Source: Rummeliibacillus sp963792445 (GTDB lineage: Bacteria; Bacillota; Bacilli; Bacillales_A; Planococcaceae). Taken from it: a stretch of DNA of 64,000 nt. Of the stretch, positions 24,483-33,561 are shown piece by piece. Position 1 is the first letter of the stretch; each line of letters starts with the position of its first letter. A model generated the notes under the pieces. It had not been told where the DNA came from and made no database searches. It saw only the letters and a list, made by a program, of their open reading frames with translations. A program made the position numbers and the translations under genes. Where the stretch lies: positions 310,001 through 374,000 of the forward strand of contig CAWBWO010000017.1 of the NCBI GenBank assembly GCA_963792445.1, written 5' to 3'.

Positions 24483-25091
24483 TTAAACGAAAGCAAATAG
24501 AGCCATAACACCGACTACAGATAACACTACAAAGAAAAGCATTGTGATGAAAGTTGCAACTTTTTGTGATCTTGGAGATTGTGTAATACCCCAGCTTACT
24601 AAGAATGACCAAATACCATTAGATAAATGGAATGTAGCTGAAATAATACCTAAAGCATAGAATAATACCATGATTGGGTTAGATAAAACATTAGCCATCA
24701 TATCATAGTCAACTTCTGTACCAAGTGCTTTTTGAATACGAGTTTGGAAAATATGCCATGCAATAAAGATTACAAGGAATACCCCAGTAATACGTTGCAA
24801 TAGGAACATCCAGTTGCGGAATGTACCAAAACGTTTGTTATTTGGTTGCGCAGTAAACGCAATGTACAAACCATAAAATGCATGGAACATTAATGGAATG
24901 TAAATGATGAACCATTCAAGGAACCATAGGAATGGTAAGTTCCCCATAAAATTACTTGCTTTGTTGAATGATTCTGCTCCGTGTGTTGCTTGGAAGTTTA
25001 ATAACAAGTGTTGCGTCACAAACAATCCTACTGGAATAATTCCAAGAAGAGAATGCAGACGACGCCAATAAAACTCTCGATCTTTCGACAA
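24483..25091 (-). CDS. sdhC: Succinate dehydrogenase cytochrome b558 subunit
   Basis: 202 residues, five membrane segments, di-haem anchor for SdhAB and site of menaquinone reduction. Haem-ligand histidines occur in VTQHLLLN, MFHAFYGLY, FIAWHIFQTR and ATFHLSNGIW. TTG start behind GGGGGG. First gene of the operon; divergent from yslB. Confidence 0.94.
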   Translation of the reverse strand: MSKDREFYWRRLHSLLGIIPVGLFVTQHLLLNFQATHGAESFNKASNFMGNLPFLWFLEWFIIYIPLMFHAFYGLYIAFTAQPNNKRFGTFRNWMFLLQRITGVFLVIFIAWHIFQTRIQKALGTEVDYDMMANVLSNPIMVLFYALGIISATFHLSNGIWSFLVSWGITQSPRSQKVATFITMLFFVVLSVVGVMALFAFV

Positions 25092-25166
25092 GACTGTTAC
25101 CCCCCTTAGTACTTGGAAACAAGTGTTATGTCATTTTTTTGCCATGCTTTTGTAACTTGGCATCTA

Positions 25167-25194
25167 TTGACTGCTTGTTTCATAATGGTACAAT
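25167..25194 (+). promoter_or_regulatory. Possible promoter for yslB
   Basis: TTGACT, 16-base spacer, TACAAT, about 170 bases before the yslB start within the sdhC/yslB divergent region. Confidence 0.45.
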
Positions 25195-25366
25195 ATTATG
25201 ACAAGTTTATTGTACTCTCAACATTCCATAGCGTCAAGGCAACACAAACTATTTGTGTTAGCCCTTTATTTCTTCATCGCTCTCGAAAAAGTAAATATTT
25301 TCTGCTTTGATTCTTTTATTCCTTTTCAACGAATAAAAATGCAAAAAAAACGAAAGAAGGATTTCA

Positions 25367-25786
25367 ATGTCTACTCAACAAAAAAACGAATTTACCCAAT
25401 TTGGCTATGAATTAATTCGTGATCATGTATTATCTTCTATTTTAGGCAAAAATGAAGAGGATATACTATATTGGTGCGGAAAAGACTTAGCACGAAAATT
25501 TCCACTGTACGAATTAGAGGAAGCGGTAGATTTTTTTAAAGAAGCTGGCTGGGGAGATTTAAGTATCGATAAAGTTTCCGCAAATGAAGCTTTTTGTACC
25601 TTAACTGGTGATCCTGAAGTTCTTAAGTTTGATCAACGTTGCTTCAAATTAGAAGCAGGTTTTTTAGCGCAACATCAACAAATATGCTGTGGCTTTCTTA
25701 CAGAATGTTATGAGGAGACAAAACCAAAACAATCTGTTGTGAAATTTCATATTAAATGGGATTTAAAAGATAAAATTGAAGGATAA
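25367..25786 (+). CDS. yslB: YslB, DUF2507 family
   Basis: 139 residues, soluble. FGYELIRDHVLSSILGKNEEDILYWCGKDLARKFPL at the N-terminus and CFKLEAGFLAQHQQ...GFLTECYEE are typical of the YslB family, related to the V4R fold. ATG behind GAAAGAAGGA. Function not known. Located between sdhC and lysC exactly as in B. subtilis; converges on lysC over a shared terminator. Confidence 0.92.
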   Translation: MSTQQKNEFTQFGYELIRDHVLSSILGKNEEDILYWCGKDLARKFPLYELEEAVDFFKEAGWGDLSIDKVSANEAFCTLTGDPEVLKFDQRCFKLEAGFLAQHQQICCGFLTECYEETKPKQSVVKFHIKWDLKDKIEG

Positions 25787-25787
25787 T

Positions 25788-25843
25788 GTAAAAGGGATTT
25801 CAAAAGAAATGTAAAAAACATTTCTTCTAGAAATCCCTTTTAC
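25788..25843. terminator. Long bidirectional terminator between yslB and lysC
   Basis: GTAAAAGGGATTTC / GAAATCCCTTTTAC outer stem with an inner AGAAATGT / ACATTTCT stem. Confidence 0.8.
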
Positions 25844-25865
25844 TATTTAAATCCAACAAAATCGC

Positions 25866-27104
25866 TTATTGTTGAGCGATTTTTTCTTGGATTGAAAGGT
25901 TAAATTCATCGTGCAATGCATTTGCTGCTTTTAACATATCCTCTTGTGGTACAACGACGGATACTTTAATTTCGCTCGTGCTAACCATTTTCACTGGAAT
26001 TCCTTCGCGATATAAACGGTCAAACATAGTAGCAGCAACTCCTGGATTTGAAACCATACCAGACCCTACAATGGAAACTTTTGCAAGATCACTTTCATGG
26101 TCTAAATGGTGATAACCTAACGTATTTTGATGCTCAGATAAAACGTCTAAAGTATCTTGTAAATTTTCTTTTTTAACAGAGAAAGAAACTGAAGGTTCTG
26201 TTCCTTCTATAATTGATTGAACAATAATATCAACATTAACATGGTTTTTTGCTAATGTTGTAAAAATATTAGCTAATGAGCCATTATAAGCTTCTTTATA
26301 ATAAACTGTTAATCGAATAATATCCGATTCAAACGCAATACCACGAACTACTAAATCTTTTTCCACGCAAACTTCCTCCTTCAAGATGGTACCTTCTACT
26401 TCCTCATAGCTAGAACGAACTGACATTTTGATGTTATGATTCTTTGCAACCTCAACTGATCGTGGGTGCAATACACCTGCTCCAAGGTTAGCTAGTTCAA
26501 GCATTTCGTCATACGACATTTCTTGTAGCTTTCTTGCACCTTTAACATATCTCGGATCGCTTGTATACACACCATCAACATCGGTATAAATATCACATCG
26601 TTCTGCATGAAGTGCGGAAGCCAAGGCAACAGCTGTTGTATCAGAACCGCCACGTCCAAGTGTCGTAATATTACCTTCGTCATCAATTCCTTGGAATCCA
26701 GCTACCACTGCAACTTTCCCAGCTTTTAGAGCTTCTTTTAAAGCATTTGGCTCTATATTCTCGATGCGTGCATTGCTTGGTACATGTTCAGTGACGATTC
26801 CGGCTTGCCAACCAGTAAATGATTGAGCCGCAATTCCAATACTTTGCAAAGCAATCGTTAACAATGATATCGTTACTTGTTCGCCAGTAGTTAGTAAGAC
26901 ATCCATTTCTCTTTTTGAAGGTGATTCAGAAATTTCGTGGGCCATATTGACAAGTTGGTCTGTTGTTTTACCCATTGCAGATACTACAACTACAATTTGA
27001 TAGCCATTTTGTTTTTCATGTAAAATACGCTGTGCGACATTCATGATTTTTTCTGTTGTCGCGACGGATGTACCGCCAAATTTAACCACTAAAGTATTCA
27101 TCAA
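25866..27104 (-). CDS. lysC: Aspartokinase (lysine-sensitive, type II)
   Basis: 412 residues. Phosphorylates aspartate, first step to lysine, threonine, methionine and diaminopimelate. Kinase motif VVKFGGTSVATTEKI, TTLGRGGSDTTAVALA and YTDVDGVYTSDPR; two C-terminal ACT domains (VSIVGSGMVSNPGVAATMF). An internal ribosome site and start giving the beta subunit is known for B. subtilis lysC and may exist here. Controlled by the lysine riboswitch upstream. Confidence 0.96.
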   Translation of the reverse strand: MMNTLVVKFGGTSVATTEKIMNVAQRILHEKQNGYQIVVVVSAMGKTTDQLVNMAHEISESPSKREMDVLLTTGEQVTISLLTIALQSIGIAAQSFTGWQAGIVTEHVPSNARIENIEPNALKEALKAGKVAVVAGFQGIDDEGNITTLGRGGSDTTAVALASALHAERCDIYTDVDGVYTSDPRYVKGARKLQEMSYDEMLELANLGAGVLHPRSVEVAKNHNIKMSVRSSYEEVEGTILKEEVCVEKDLVVRGIAFESDIIRLTVYYKEAYNGSLANIFTTLAKNHVNVDIIVQSIIEGTEPSVSFSVKKENLQDTLDVLSEHQNTLGYHHLDHESDLAKVSIVGSGMVSNPGVAATMFDRLYREGIPVKMVSTSEIKVSVVVPQEDMLKAANALHDEFNLSIQEKIAQQ

Positions 27105-27160
27105 AACTCTCCCCTACATAGTTTATATGTGGGCGATTTTCACAATGATTTCTAAAGAAA

Positions 27161-27201
27161 AAAGAGCAGCTTATCACGCATTGGTGAATGGGCTGCTCTT
27201 T
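27161..27201 (-). terminator. Riboswitch-controlled terminator before lysC
   Basis: AAAGAGCAGC / GCTGCTCTTT stem followed by a T-run on the minus strand, between the lysine aptamer and the lysC start. It would form when lysine is bound. Confidence 0.85.
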
Positions 27202-27228
27202 GCATGCACGTTCTATAGAACATTCATG

Positions 27229-27406
27229 TGTGATAGCCCTCCAGAACCAGAAATGATTCTGACAATTCTACATTTCTTCAATGTAGAACCAGCAGCAAGG
27301 TGGAATTAGCAAACTTGCAACTTCGGCGGCCTCCCCTTTCACCGACCTTCAAAGGATCTATTCATCCTCCAGTCCGATACTCTTGAAATCCGCGCCTCTA
27401 TCATCA
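27229..27406 (-). promoter_or_regulatory. Lysine riboswitch (L-box) aptamer
   Basis: Minus strand shows the P1 stem TGATAG (27398-27403) / CTATCA (27231-27236) and the conserved AGAGGCGCG immediately after P1, GGACTGGAGGATGAATAG, GAAGGTCGGTGAAAGGGGAG and GGAGGGCTATCA at the 3' side. Lysine binding favours the terminator at 27161-27201, shutting off lysC. Confidence 0.9.
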
Positions 27407-27465
27407 CTAAATCAGTGATTTTTAATTGGTGTTATTAAGATACCATACGTAGAACTATCTATCAA

Positions 27466-29244
27466 TCATTTTCCCGAAAAAAAGTCAATTATTGTATGAG
27501 ATAGTTTGTTTGGTACACCAGCTTCTTGTAATTCTTCTAAAGTTGCTTGTTTTATTTTCTTAATAGAACCAAAATATTTTAACAATTGTTGTTTTCTTTT
27601 TGGACCAATTCCTGGAATTTCATCCAATACAGAAGTTATGGCGTTTTTCTCATGTAATTGTCGATGGAATGTTATCGCAAAACGGTGCACTTCATCTTGT
27701 ACTCGTTGTAATAAATAAAATGCTTCACTTGTACGTTTCAAAGGAATGATTTCAGGAGGATTGCCATATAAAAGTTGCGAGGTTTGATGCTTATCATCTT
27801 TTGCTAATCCTGCGATTGGAATATCTAGGCCTAATTCATCCTCTAAAATTTCCCTCGCTACCTCCATTTGTCCTTTCCCACCATCCGTCACGAGTAAATC
27901 TGGAAGAGGTAGGCCTTCCTTTAACACACGTGTATAACGTCTTCGAATGACTTCGCGCATCGCACCATAATCGTCATGAGCTTCAGCTTGCTGGATTTTA
28001 AATTTTCTATAGTCTTTTTTACTAGGTTTGCCATCTACGAAAACAACCATCGCTGAAACAGTATCTGCACCGAATATATGGGAATTATCGAATGCTTCAA
28101 TACGAATAGGTGTCACAATATTCATCGCATTACCAAGTTCTTCACAAGCACCTATTGTTCGTTGTTCCTGTCTTTCTATCAATTGGAATTTCTCTAATAT
28201 AGCGACCTGTGCATTCTTTGAAGCCAAATCTAGTAATTCCTTTTTTTGGCCCCTTTGTGGTTTTAACACTTTAATGTCTAACACTTGTTGAAGCATATCA
28301 TCATCAATTTCCTGAGGAATCAGAATTTCTTTTGGTTTGATATGTTCAGGTTTATCATAGAATTGCCCAACATAAGTCAAAAACTCTTCAGCAGGTTCAC
28401 CATATGATGGAAATAGTGATACATCTCGCTCAATTAATTTTCCTTGTCTTACAAAAAATACTTGAACACAAATCCAGCCTTTATCAACCGCATATCCAAA
28501 AACATCTCGATTTGTAAAATCGGTCGTTGTAATTTTCTGTTTTTCCATTACTGCTTCAATATGTGCAATTTGATCTCTATATTCTTTCGCACGTTCAAAA
28601 TCAAGTTGTTCAGATGCTTCTAACATTTTCTTTTGTAATTCATCTTTGACAGTAGTATGTCCACCATTTAGAAAATTAGTGATTTCTTGCACCATTTTAG
28701 TATAGGTCTCTTTTTCAATTTCCTTTACACATGGAGCTAGACATTGTCCTAGATGGTAATACAAACAAACTCGATTCGGCAGCGTTTGGCATTTGCGTAA
28801 TGGATACAGCCGATCTAATAGTTTCTTTGTTTCAGTTGCTGCAAATGCATTTGGATAGGGTCCAAAATATTTTGCTTTGTCCTTTTTGACTTTTCTGACG
28901 GTAAGTAATCTCGGGTATTTTTCATTTGTAATTTTAATATACGGATATGTCTTATCGTCTTTTAGCATGATATTGTATTTCGGATCATGTAATTTGATCA
29001 AATTTAACTCTAGCAAAAAGGCTTCTTTATTTGATGAAGTGATGATATATTCAAAATCTTCTATTTCACTTACTAGACGTTGTGTTTTAGCATTATGTGT
29101 TCCTGTAAAATAGGATCGTACTCTATTTTTTAACACTTTCGCTTTTCCTACATAAATTATGGTGCCTTGGCGGTCTTTCATTAGATAACATCCAGGCTGA
29201 TCGGGTAAAATTGCTAATTTTTGTTTAATTAATTCATTCATCAA
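27466..29244 (-). CDS. uvrC: Excinuclease ABC subunit C
   Basis: 592 residues, full length. Makes both incisions in nucleotide excision repair with UvrB. N-terminal GIY-YIG nuclease (PGCYLMKDRQGTIIYVGKAK), UVR domain (FERAKEYRDQIAHIEAVMEK), RNase H-like endonuclease domain (RIEAFDNSHIFGADTVSAMV; DLLVTDGGKGQ; DEVHRFAITFHR) and C-terminal HhH (IPGIGPKRKQQLLKYFG). ATG at the usual position before MNELIKQKL. Between trxA and lysC as in B. subtilis. Confidence 0.97.
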   Translation of the reverse strand: MMNELIKQKLAILPDQPGCYLMKDRQGTIIYVGKAKVLKNRVRSYFTGTHNAKTQRLVSEIEDFEYIITSSNKEAFLLELNLIKLHDPKYNIMLKDDKTYPYIKITNEKYPRLLTVRKVKKDKAKYFGPYPNAFAATETKKLLDRLYPLRKCQTLPNRVCLYYHLGQCLAPCVKEIEKETYTKMVQEITNFLNGGHTTVKDELQKKMLEASEQLDFERAKEYRDQIAHIEAVMEKQKITTTDFTNRDVFGYAVDKGWICVQVFFVRQGKLIERDVSLFPSYGEPAEEFLTYVGQFYDKPEHIKPKEILIPQEIDDDMLQQVLDIKVLKPQRGQKKELLDLASKNAQVAILEKFQLIERQEQRTIGACEELGNAMNIVTPIRIEAFDNSHIFGADTVSAMVVFVDGKPSKKDYRKFKIQQAEAHDDYGAMREVIRRRYTRVLKEGLPLPDLLVTDGGKGQMEVAREILEDELGLDIPIAGLAKDDKHQTSQLLYGNPPEIIPLKRTSEAFYLLQRVQDEVHRFAITFHRQLHEKNAITSVLDEIPGIGPKRKQQLLKYFGSIKKIKQATLEELQEAGVPNKLSHTIIDFFSGK

Positions 29245-29368
29245 ATCACCTCTATAAAAGGGCTTGTACAGATTAGAAAGAATATTATTTTTCGTGAAAC
29301 TCAGAGCATTAGCCTCTTCTGCTGCTTAGGACTCTGAGAAAATATTTTTATTCTAATTTGGTTTTAAT

Positions 29369-29490
29369 TTGAAGTGGAATTGGCTACGCTTTCCTGCGGG
29401 CGAGCGGTGAGTCTCCTCGTCACTTCGTTCCTGCGGGGCCTCACCTGTCTCGCTTTTCCTAGCTAGGAGTCTTCGCCGATTCCACTTCAA
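29369..29490. repeat. Dispersed palindromic-end repeat, long copy
   Basis: 122 bases with inverted-repeat ends (GAAGTGGAATTGGC ... GCCGATTCCACTTC) and a GC-rich core. The ends match the 55-base copy at 7916. It looks like the common Bacillales intergenic element containing GCGGGCGAGCGGTGAG. The rest of the 29245-29650 spacer shows no gene. Confidence 0.75.
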
Positions 29491-29656
29491 CAATATTTAT
29501 AATACTAATCTCCATCGAAAGTTTCCAGTCAAAATATTAATAAAAATATTTTATCTTTCTTACATTATTCAATGATATTACTACCTATGCTTGATACTGA
29601 TCCTACAAGAGACACCACTTTGAAACATTAATCTACTATTTATATAATTTAAAACA

Positions 29657-29694
29657 AAATTGCTCTTCTTCATATAAATGAGGAAGAGCAATTT
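29657..29694 (-). terminator. Terminator after trxA
   Basis: AAATTGCTCTTC t TCAT / ATGA g GAAGAGCAATTT stem, loop ATAA. Confidence 0.75.
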
Positions 29695-29762
29695 TACTTA
29701 TAATTACGTCTTTAATTAAATTATACTTATTGGACAACCTCTTAGTATATCAATCCAAAAGA

Positions 29763-30077
29763 TTAAGCGTGTTTTTGGATGAATTCAGCTAATGCTTCTT
29801 TTGGTTGGAAACCTACAGTTTTGTCAACTTGTTGGCCATCTTTGAACAATAATAATGTTGGGATTGACATAATACCAAATTGGCTAGCTGTTTCTTGGTT
29901 TTGGTCAACATCAACTTTCACGATGTTCACTTTGCCTTCTAATTCTTGATCTAATTCTTCAAGAACTGGAGCAATCATTTTACATGGTCCGCACCAAGTT
30001 GCCCAGAAATCTACTAATACTAAACCGTTTGCAATATCGTTTGAAAATGTTGCATCTGTTGAATGTACAATTGACAT
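29763..30077 (-). CDS. trxA: Thioredoxin
   Basis: 104 residues. Cytosolic disulfide reductase with the active site WCGPC (Cys29, Cys32), the preceding FWATW, the cis-proline loop MSIPTLLLF and the C-terminal KEALAEFIQKHA. ATG behind AGGAGG (AAGGAGGAAATTAAATT). Between etfA and uvrC as in B. subtilis. Confidence 0.97.
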   Translation of the reverse strand: MSIVHSTDATFSNDIANGLVLVDFWATWCGPCKMIAPVLEELDQELEGKVNIVKVDVDQNQETASQFGIMSIPTLLLFKDGQQVDKTVGFQPKEALAEFIQKHA

Positions 30078-30198
30078 AATTTAATTTCCTCCTTAAAACT
30101 CTATGTATCGGTAGTGTAGCATAAAAAGAATGTCGAGGCGACTGTTCTGCTCACCACTCCACTATTTTAACATAATATAACGCTACTATTGAAAAAAA

Positions 30199-30236
30199 AG
30201 AAACTCTGCATATCACTTGATAATTGCAGAGTTTCT
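30199..30236 (-). terminator. Terminator after etfA
   Basis: AGAAACTCTGCA / TGCAGAGTTTCT perfect stem, then a run of eight T on the minus strand. Confidence 0.9.
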
Positions 30237-30242
30237 AAAGTT

Positions 30243-31220
30243 TTAAGAATTAACTGCGACTTTTTTGAATTCTTCAATGAGCATAGGTACAACTTCGAAT
30301 AAGTCACCTACAATACCATAGTCTGCTACCTTGAAGATATTCGCTTCTGGATCTTTGTTGATTGCGACAATTATTTTAGAGTTCGACATACCAGCTAAGT
30401 GTTGGATTGCTCCAGAAATTCCGCAAGCAATATATAAATCTGGTGTTACAACTTTACCAGTTTGTCCAATTTGCAATGAATAATCGCAATAATCTGCATC
30501 ACAAGCCCCACGAGATGCGCCAACTGCTCCACCCAAAAGTTTAGCTAGTTCTTGTAATGGCTCAAATCCTTCTGCACTCTTAACGCCTCGACCACCAGAT
30601 ACGATGACTTTCGCTTCTGATAAATCAACACCTTCAGCTGCTTTACGAACAACTTCTTTGATTACAGTGCGTAGATTCGTAATTTCTACTGATTGGCTTG
30701 AAACTTCACCAGAACGTGATTCATCTTTTTCAAGAGGTGCGATGTTATTTGGACGAATCGTGATAAACACGATGCCTTCCTTAATCTTAACTTTTTCAAA
30801 TGCCTTACCAGAGTAGATTGGGCGAATAAATAATGCATCTTCCCCCTCACCTTCGATTGCCGTAACATCTGAGATTAACCCACTTTGTAATTTACTAGCA
30901 ATTTTTGGTGATAAGTCTTTACCCAAAGCTGTGTGACCAAATACAATCCCATCTGGTTTTTCCGCATCACAAACCGCCATAAATGCTTGGCTAAAGCCAT
31001 CAGATGTATATTGTTTTAGATGTGGATGTTCTACAGTTACAATCCGGTCTGCTCCATATTGAACGAGTTCTTTACTAAACTCTTCAACAGCATCTCCAAT
31101 TAGAACGCCAACTACTTCACCATCGGAAGCAATTGTTTTAGCAGCTGCAATCGCTTCAAATGATACATTTCTTAAAGAACCCTCACGTACTTCACCTAAT
31201 ACTAATACTTTTTTTGTCAT
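30243..31220 (-). CDS. etfA: Electron transfer flavoprotein alpha subunit
   Basis: 325 residues. FAD-binding partner that collects electrons from acyl-CoA dehydrogenases. C-terminal FAD motif VSGGRGVKSAEGFEPLQELAKLLGGAVGASRGACDADY, then QIGQTGKVVTPDLYIACGISGAIQHLAGM. ATG behind AAGGAGGAAATCAC. Last gene of fadR-fadB-etfB-etfA. Confidence 0.96.
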   Translation of the reverse strand: MTKKVLVLGEVREGSLRNVSFEAIAAAKTIASDGEVVGVLIGDAVEEFSKELVQYGADRIVTVEHPHLKQYTSDGFSQAFMAVCDAEKPDGIVFGHTALGKDLSPKIASKLQSGLISDVTAIEGEGEDALFIRPIYSGKAFEKVKIKEGIVFITIRPNNIAPLEKDESRSGEVSSQSVEITNLRTVIKEVVRKAAEGVDLSEAKVIVSGGRGVKSAEGFEPLQELAKLLGGAVGASRGACDADYCDYSLQIGQTGKVVTPDLYIACGISGAIQHLAGMSNSKIIVAINKDPEANIFKVADYGIVGDLFEVVPMLIEEFKKVAVNS

Positions 31221-31252
31221 GTGATTTCCTCCTTAAGCATTTGTAAATCAGC

Positions 31253-32026
31253 CTATATAACTTTTGCTTCTGAATGTAGTAATTGAACAAGTTCTGTTAC
31301 TTGGTCTTGTAATTCACCTTGCAAAACGCGACCAGCTGCTTTTTGAGCAGGTAAGAAAATTTCTACTGTTTCTGTTTTCGCTTCTACATCATCTTCATCA
31401 AGATCTAAATCATCTAATTCTAGTTCTTCTAATGGTTTTTTCTTAGCTTTCATGATTCCAGGTAAAGATGGATAACGAGGTTCATTTAACCCTTGTTGCG
31501 CTGTTACTAATAGTGGAAGTGAAGTTTCAAGTACTTCTGAATCCCCTTCTACATCGCGCACAATTTTAGCACGAGTGCCCTCAATTTCTAGTTTTGTAAT
31601 GGTAGTTACATAGTTAATACCTAGTAACTCTGCTAATCTAGGTCCAACTTGTCCAGAACCACCATCAATGGCAACATTTCCACCTAAGATTAAGTCCGCA
31701 TCTTTGTCTTTCAAGTACTCGGCTAAAATATATGAGACAGAGAATTGATCTAATTCTTCAACATCATCTTCGGGATTGATCAGTACTGCTTTATCCGCAC
31801 CCATTGCTAAAGCTGTGCGAAGTTGTTTTTCAGCATCTTCTCCGCCAATTGTTATAACTGTCACTTCGCCACCATGAGCATCGCGAACTTGGATTGCTTC
31901 TTCAATTGCATATTCGTCATATGGGTTAATGATGAATTCAGCACCATCTTCTTGAATAACGCCACCATTTAATACGATTTTCTCTTCTGTGTCAAAAGTA
32001 CGTTTAACTAATACATAAATGTTCAT
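31253..32026 (-). CDS. etfB: Electron transfer flavoprotein beta subunit
   Basis: 257 residues, AMP-binding partner of EtfA. Recognised by VLVKRTFDTEE at the N-terminus, the EtfB signature region VDGGSGQVGPRLAELLGINYVT near the centre, and LPLLVTAQQGLNEPRYPSLPGIMKAKKKP. ATG behind AGGAGGTTAGAAAT. Upstream of etfA by 32 bases. Confidence 0.95.
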   Translation of the reverse strand: MNIYVLVKRTFDTEEKIVLNGGVIQEDGAEFIINPYDEYAIEEAIQVRDAHGGEVTVITIGGEDAEKQLRTALAMGADKAVLINPEDDVEELDQFSVSYILAEYLKDKDADLILGGNVAIDGGSGQVGPRLAELLGINYVTTITKLEIEGTRAKIVRDVEGDSEVLETSLPLLVTAQQGLNEPRYPSLPGIMKAKKKPLEELELDDLDLDEDDVEAKTETVEIFLPAQKAAGRVLQGELQDQVTELVQLLHSEAKVI

Positions 32027-32047
32027 ATTTCTAACCTCCTAATACTT

Positions 32048-32821
32048 TTATTGTCCTTTAAAAACAGGCTCTCTTTTTTCGATGAATGCATTGATTCCTT
32101 CTTTGGCATCTTCTGTAACAAAAACTGTTGCGAATCCTTGTGCTTCTGCTGTGATTCCTTCATAGAAAGATGTCGTTTTAGCAAATTGCAACATTTCGAT
32201 TGCTTTTGTTAAAGCAACTGGGCTTTTCTTTGCAATTTTCTTTGCAGTTTTTAGAGCTTCCTCTAATAAGGATTCTTCTGACACTGCACGATTTGCAAGA
32301 CCACAATTTACTGCCTCAACACCTGAAATTGGCTCACTAGTGAACATCATTTCAGCAGCTTTTGCTACACCTACATAACGAGGTAATCGTTGTGTACCGC
32401 CAAACCCCGGTATTAAACCAAGTTGTAGTTCTGGTAAACCTAATTTTGCTGTTTCACTTACATAACGGAAATGGCAACTCATAGCTAATTCCAATCCTCC
32501 ACCAAGTGCCGCACCATGGATTGCTGCTATTACAGGTTTTGGAAACTTTTCAAGTCTCTCAAAGATATCTTGTCCATGAGTTGAAAGTGTTTCGAAATCC
32601 TTTGGTGAAGATAACGCAGTGAATTCTTTTATATCAGCCCCTGCTGAAAAGAATCTACCCTCCCCGTGTAGCAAAACAACTCGTACATCTGTGTCTTTTT
32701 CAACAGCATCAAGAAGTAAATTTACCTCCTCAACTAATGCACGAGATAATGCGTTTGCAGGTGGACGATTGATTGTTGCTATTGCTACCCCTTCGTCTAC
32801 TATATAATTTAGATATTCCAT
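32048..32821 (-). CDS. fadB: Enoyl-CoA hydratase
   Basis: 257 residues, crotonase fold. Hydrates trans-2-enoyl-CoA to 3-hydroxyacyl-CoA in beta-oxidation. Oxyanion-hole segment FSAGADIKEF and AAIHGAALGGGLELAMSCHFRY; the catalytic Glu pair lies near LPELQLGLIPGFGGTQRLPR. ATG behind AGGGAGGATATGGAGG. The operon position after fadR equals B. subtilis ysiB/fadB. Confidence 0.93.
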   Translation of the reverse strand: MEYLNYIVDEGVAIATINRPPANALSRALVEEVNLLLDAVEKDTDVRVVLLHGEGRFFSAGADIKEFTALSSPKDFETLSTHGQDIFERLEKFPKPVIAAIHGAALGGGLELAMSCHFRYVSETAKLGLPELQLGLIPGFGGTQRLPRYVGVAKAAEMMFTSEPISGVEAVNCGLANRAVSEESLLEEALKTAKKIAKKSPVALTKAIEMLQFAKTTSFYEGITAEAQGFATVFVTEDAKEGINAFIEKREPVFKGQ

Positions 32822-32876
32822 CCTCCATATCCTCCCTTGTGTTAAAAATATGTATGTAGCAAAGTAAAAAACTTTG

Positions 32877-33461
32877 CTACCCCCTTTGTATACCTTTTAG
32901 CAAAATTTGATGAACGCTTGGTGCCATAGCCACCAAATCATACTTTTGCTCTTTCATCACCCAAGTTGTTGATACTTCATCAATTGTTCCAAATATTACT
33001 TGTCTAGTAAGTCGAATATCAATATCTTCAACAAACTCTCCATCTTGAATACCTTTTTTTAAAATTTCATCAAGTAAATCAAGGTATTCTTTTAAAATGG
33101 CGTTGATTTTCAAACGCAGGTCTTTATTTGATTGGCGAAGTTCTAGTTGTGTAACAATAGCTAAATGATGATCTTCTGAAAGCACTTTAAAGTGTCCCTC
33201 AATCATTCTATAAAGCATTTCTGAAGCTTGCGTACTTTCTTTCAGTATTTTTTGTAAATTCTCCACAAAAACAGACATTTTCTCCTGGAAAACAGAAATC
33301 AAAATGTCTTCCTTGTTTTTAAAATACAAATAAATAGTTCCATCAGCGACTCCAGCTTGTTTTGCAATTTTGGAAACTTGTGCTTGGTGATAACCATTAT
33401 CTGCAATTACGATGACTGCTGCATCAATGATTTGTCTGTATTTTGGCTTGTCTTTTTTCAA
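32877..33461 (-). CDS. fadR: TetR family fatty-acid degradation regulator FadR
   Basis: 194 residues. N-terminal helix-turn-helix: KYRQIIDAAVIVIADNGYHQAQVSKIAKQAGVADGTIYLYFKNKED. Represses fatty-acid degradation genes and is released by long-chain acyl-CoA (B. subtilis knowledge). A near-perfect FadR box lies 32 bases upstream of its start, so it autoregulates the fadR-fadB-etfBA operon. Start is ATG in GATCAAAATTG region; TTG alternatives are possible. Confidence 0.93.
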   Translation of the reverse strand: MKKDKPKYRQIIDAAVIVIADNGYHQAQVSKIAKQAGVADGTIYLYFKNKEDILISVFQEKMSVFVENLQKILKESTQASEMLYRMIEGHFKVLSEDHHLAIVTQLELRQSNKDLRLKINAILKEYLDLLDEILKKGIQDGEFVEDIDIRLTRQVIFGTIDEVSTTWVMKEQKYDLVAMAPSVHQILLKGIQRG

Positions 33462-33472
33462 TTTTGATCACC

Positions 33473-33537
33473 ACCGGTTTAACATGAAAATATGAATGGT
33501 TATTCATTCACATTTTCATGTTATATTTTAAACCGGT
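33473..33537. promoter_or_regulatory. FadR operator nested in a larger palindrome
   Basis: The core TGAATGGTTATTCATTCA at 33493-33510 matches the B. subtilis FadR box (TGAATGA-MTAN-TCATTCA) at all but one informative position. It is enclosed by AACATGAAAAT / ATTTTCATGTT and then by ACCGGTTT (33473) and AAACCGGT (33530). Confidence 0.85.
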
Positions 33538-33561
33538 TATTGTCAAGTGGTGCTTTGTTTC

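Noticed and set aside
27043..27309. 88-residue plus-strand frame over the lysC leader
   Set aside because: Region is fully explained by the lysine riboswitch and its terminator.
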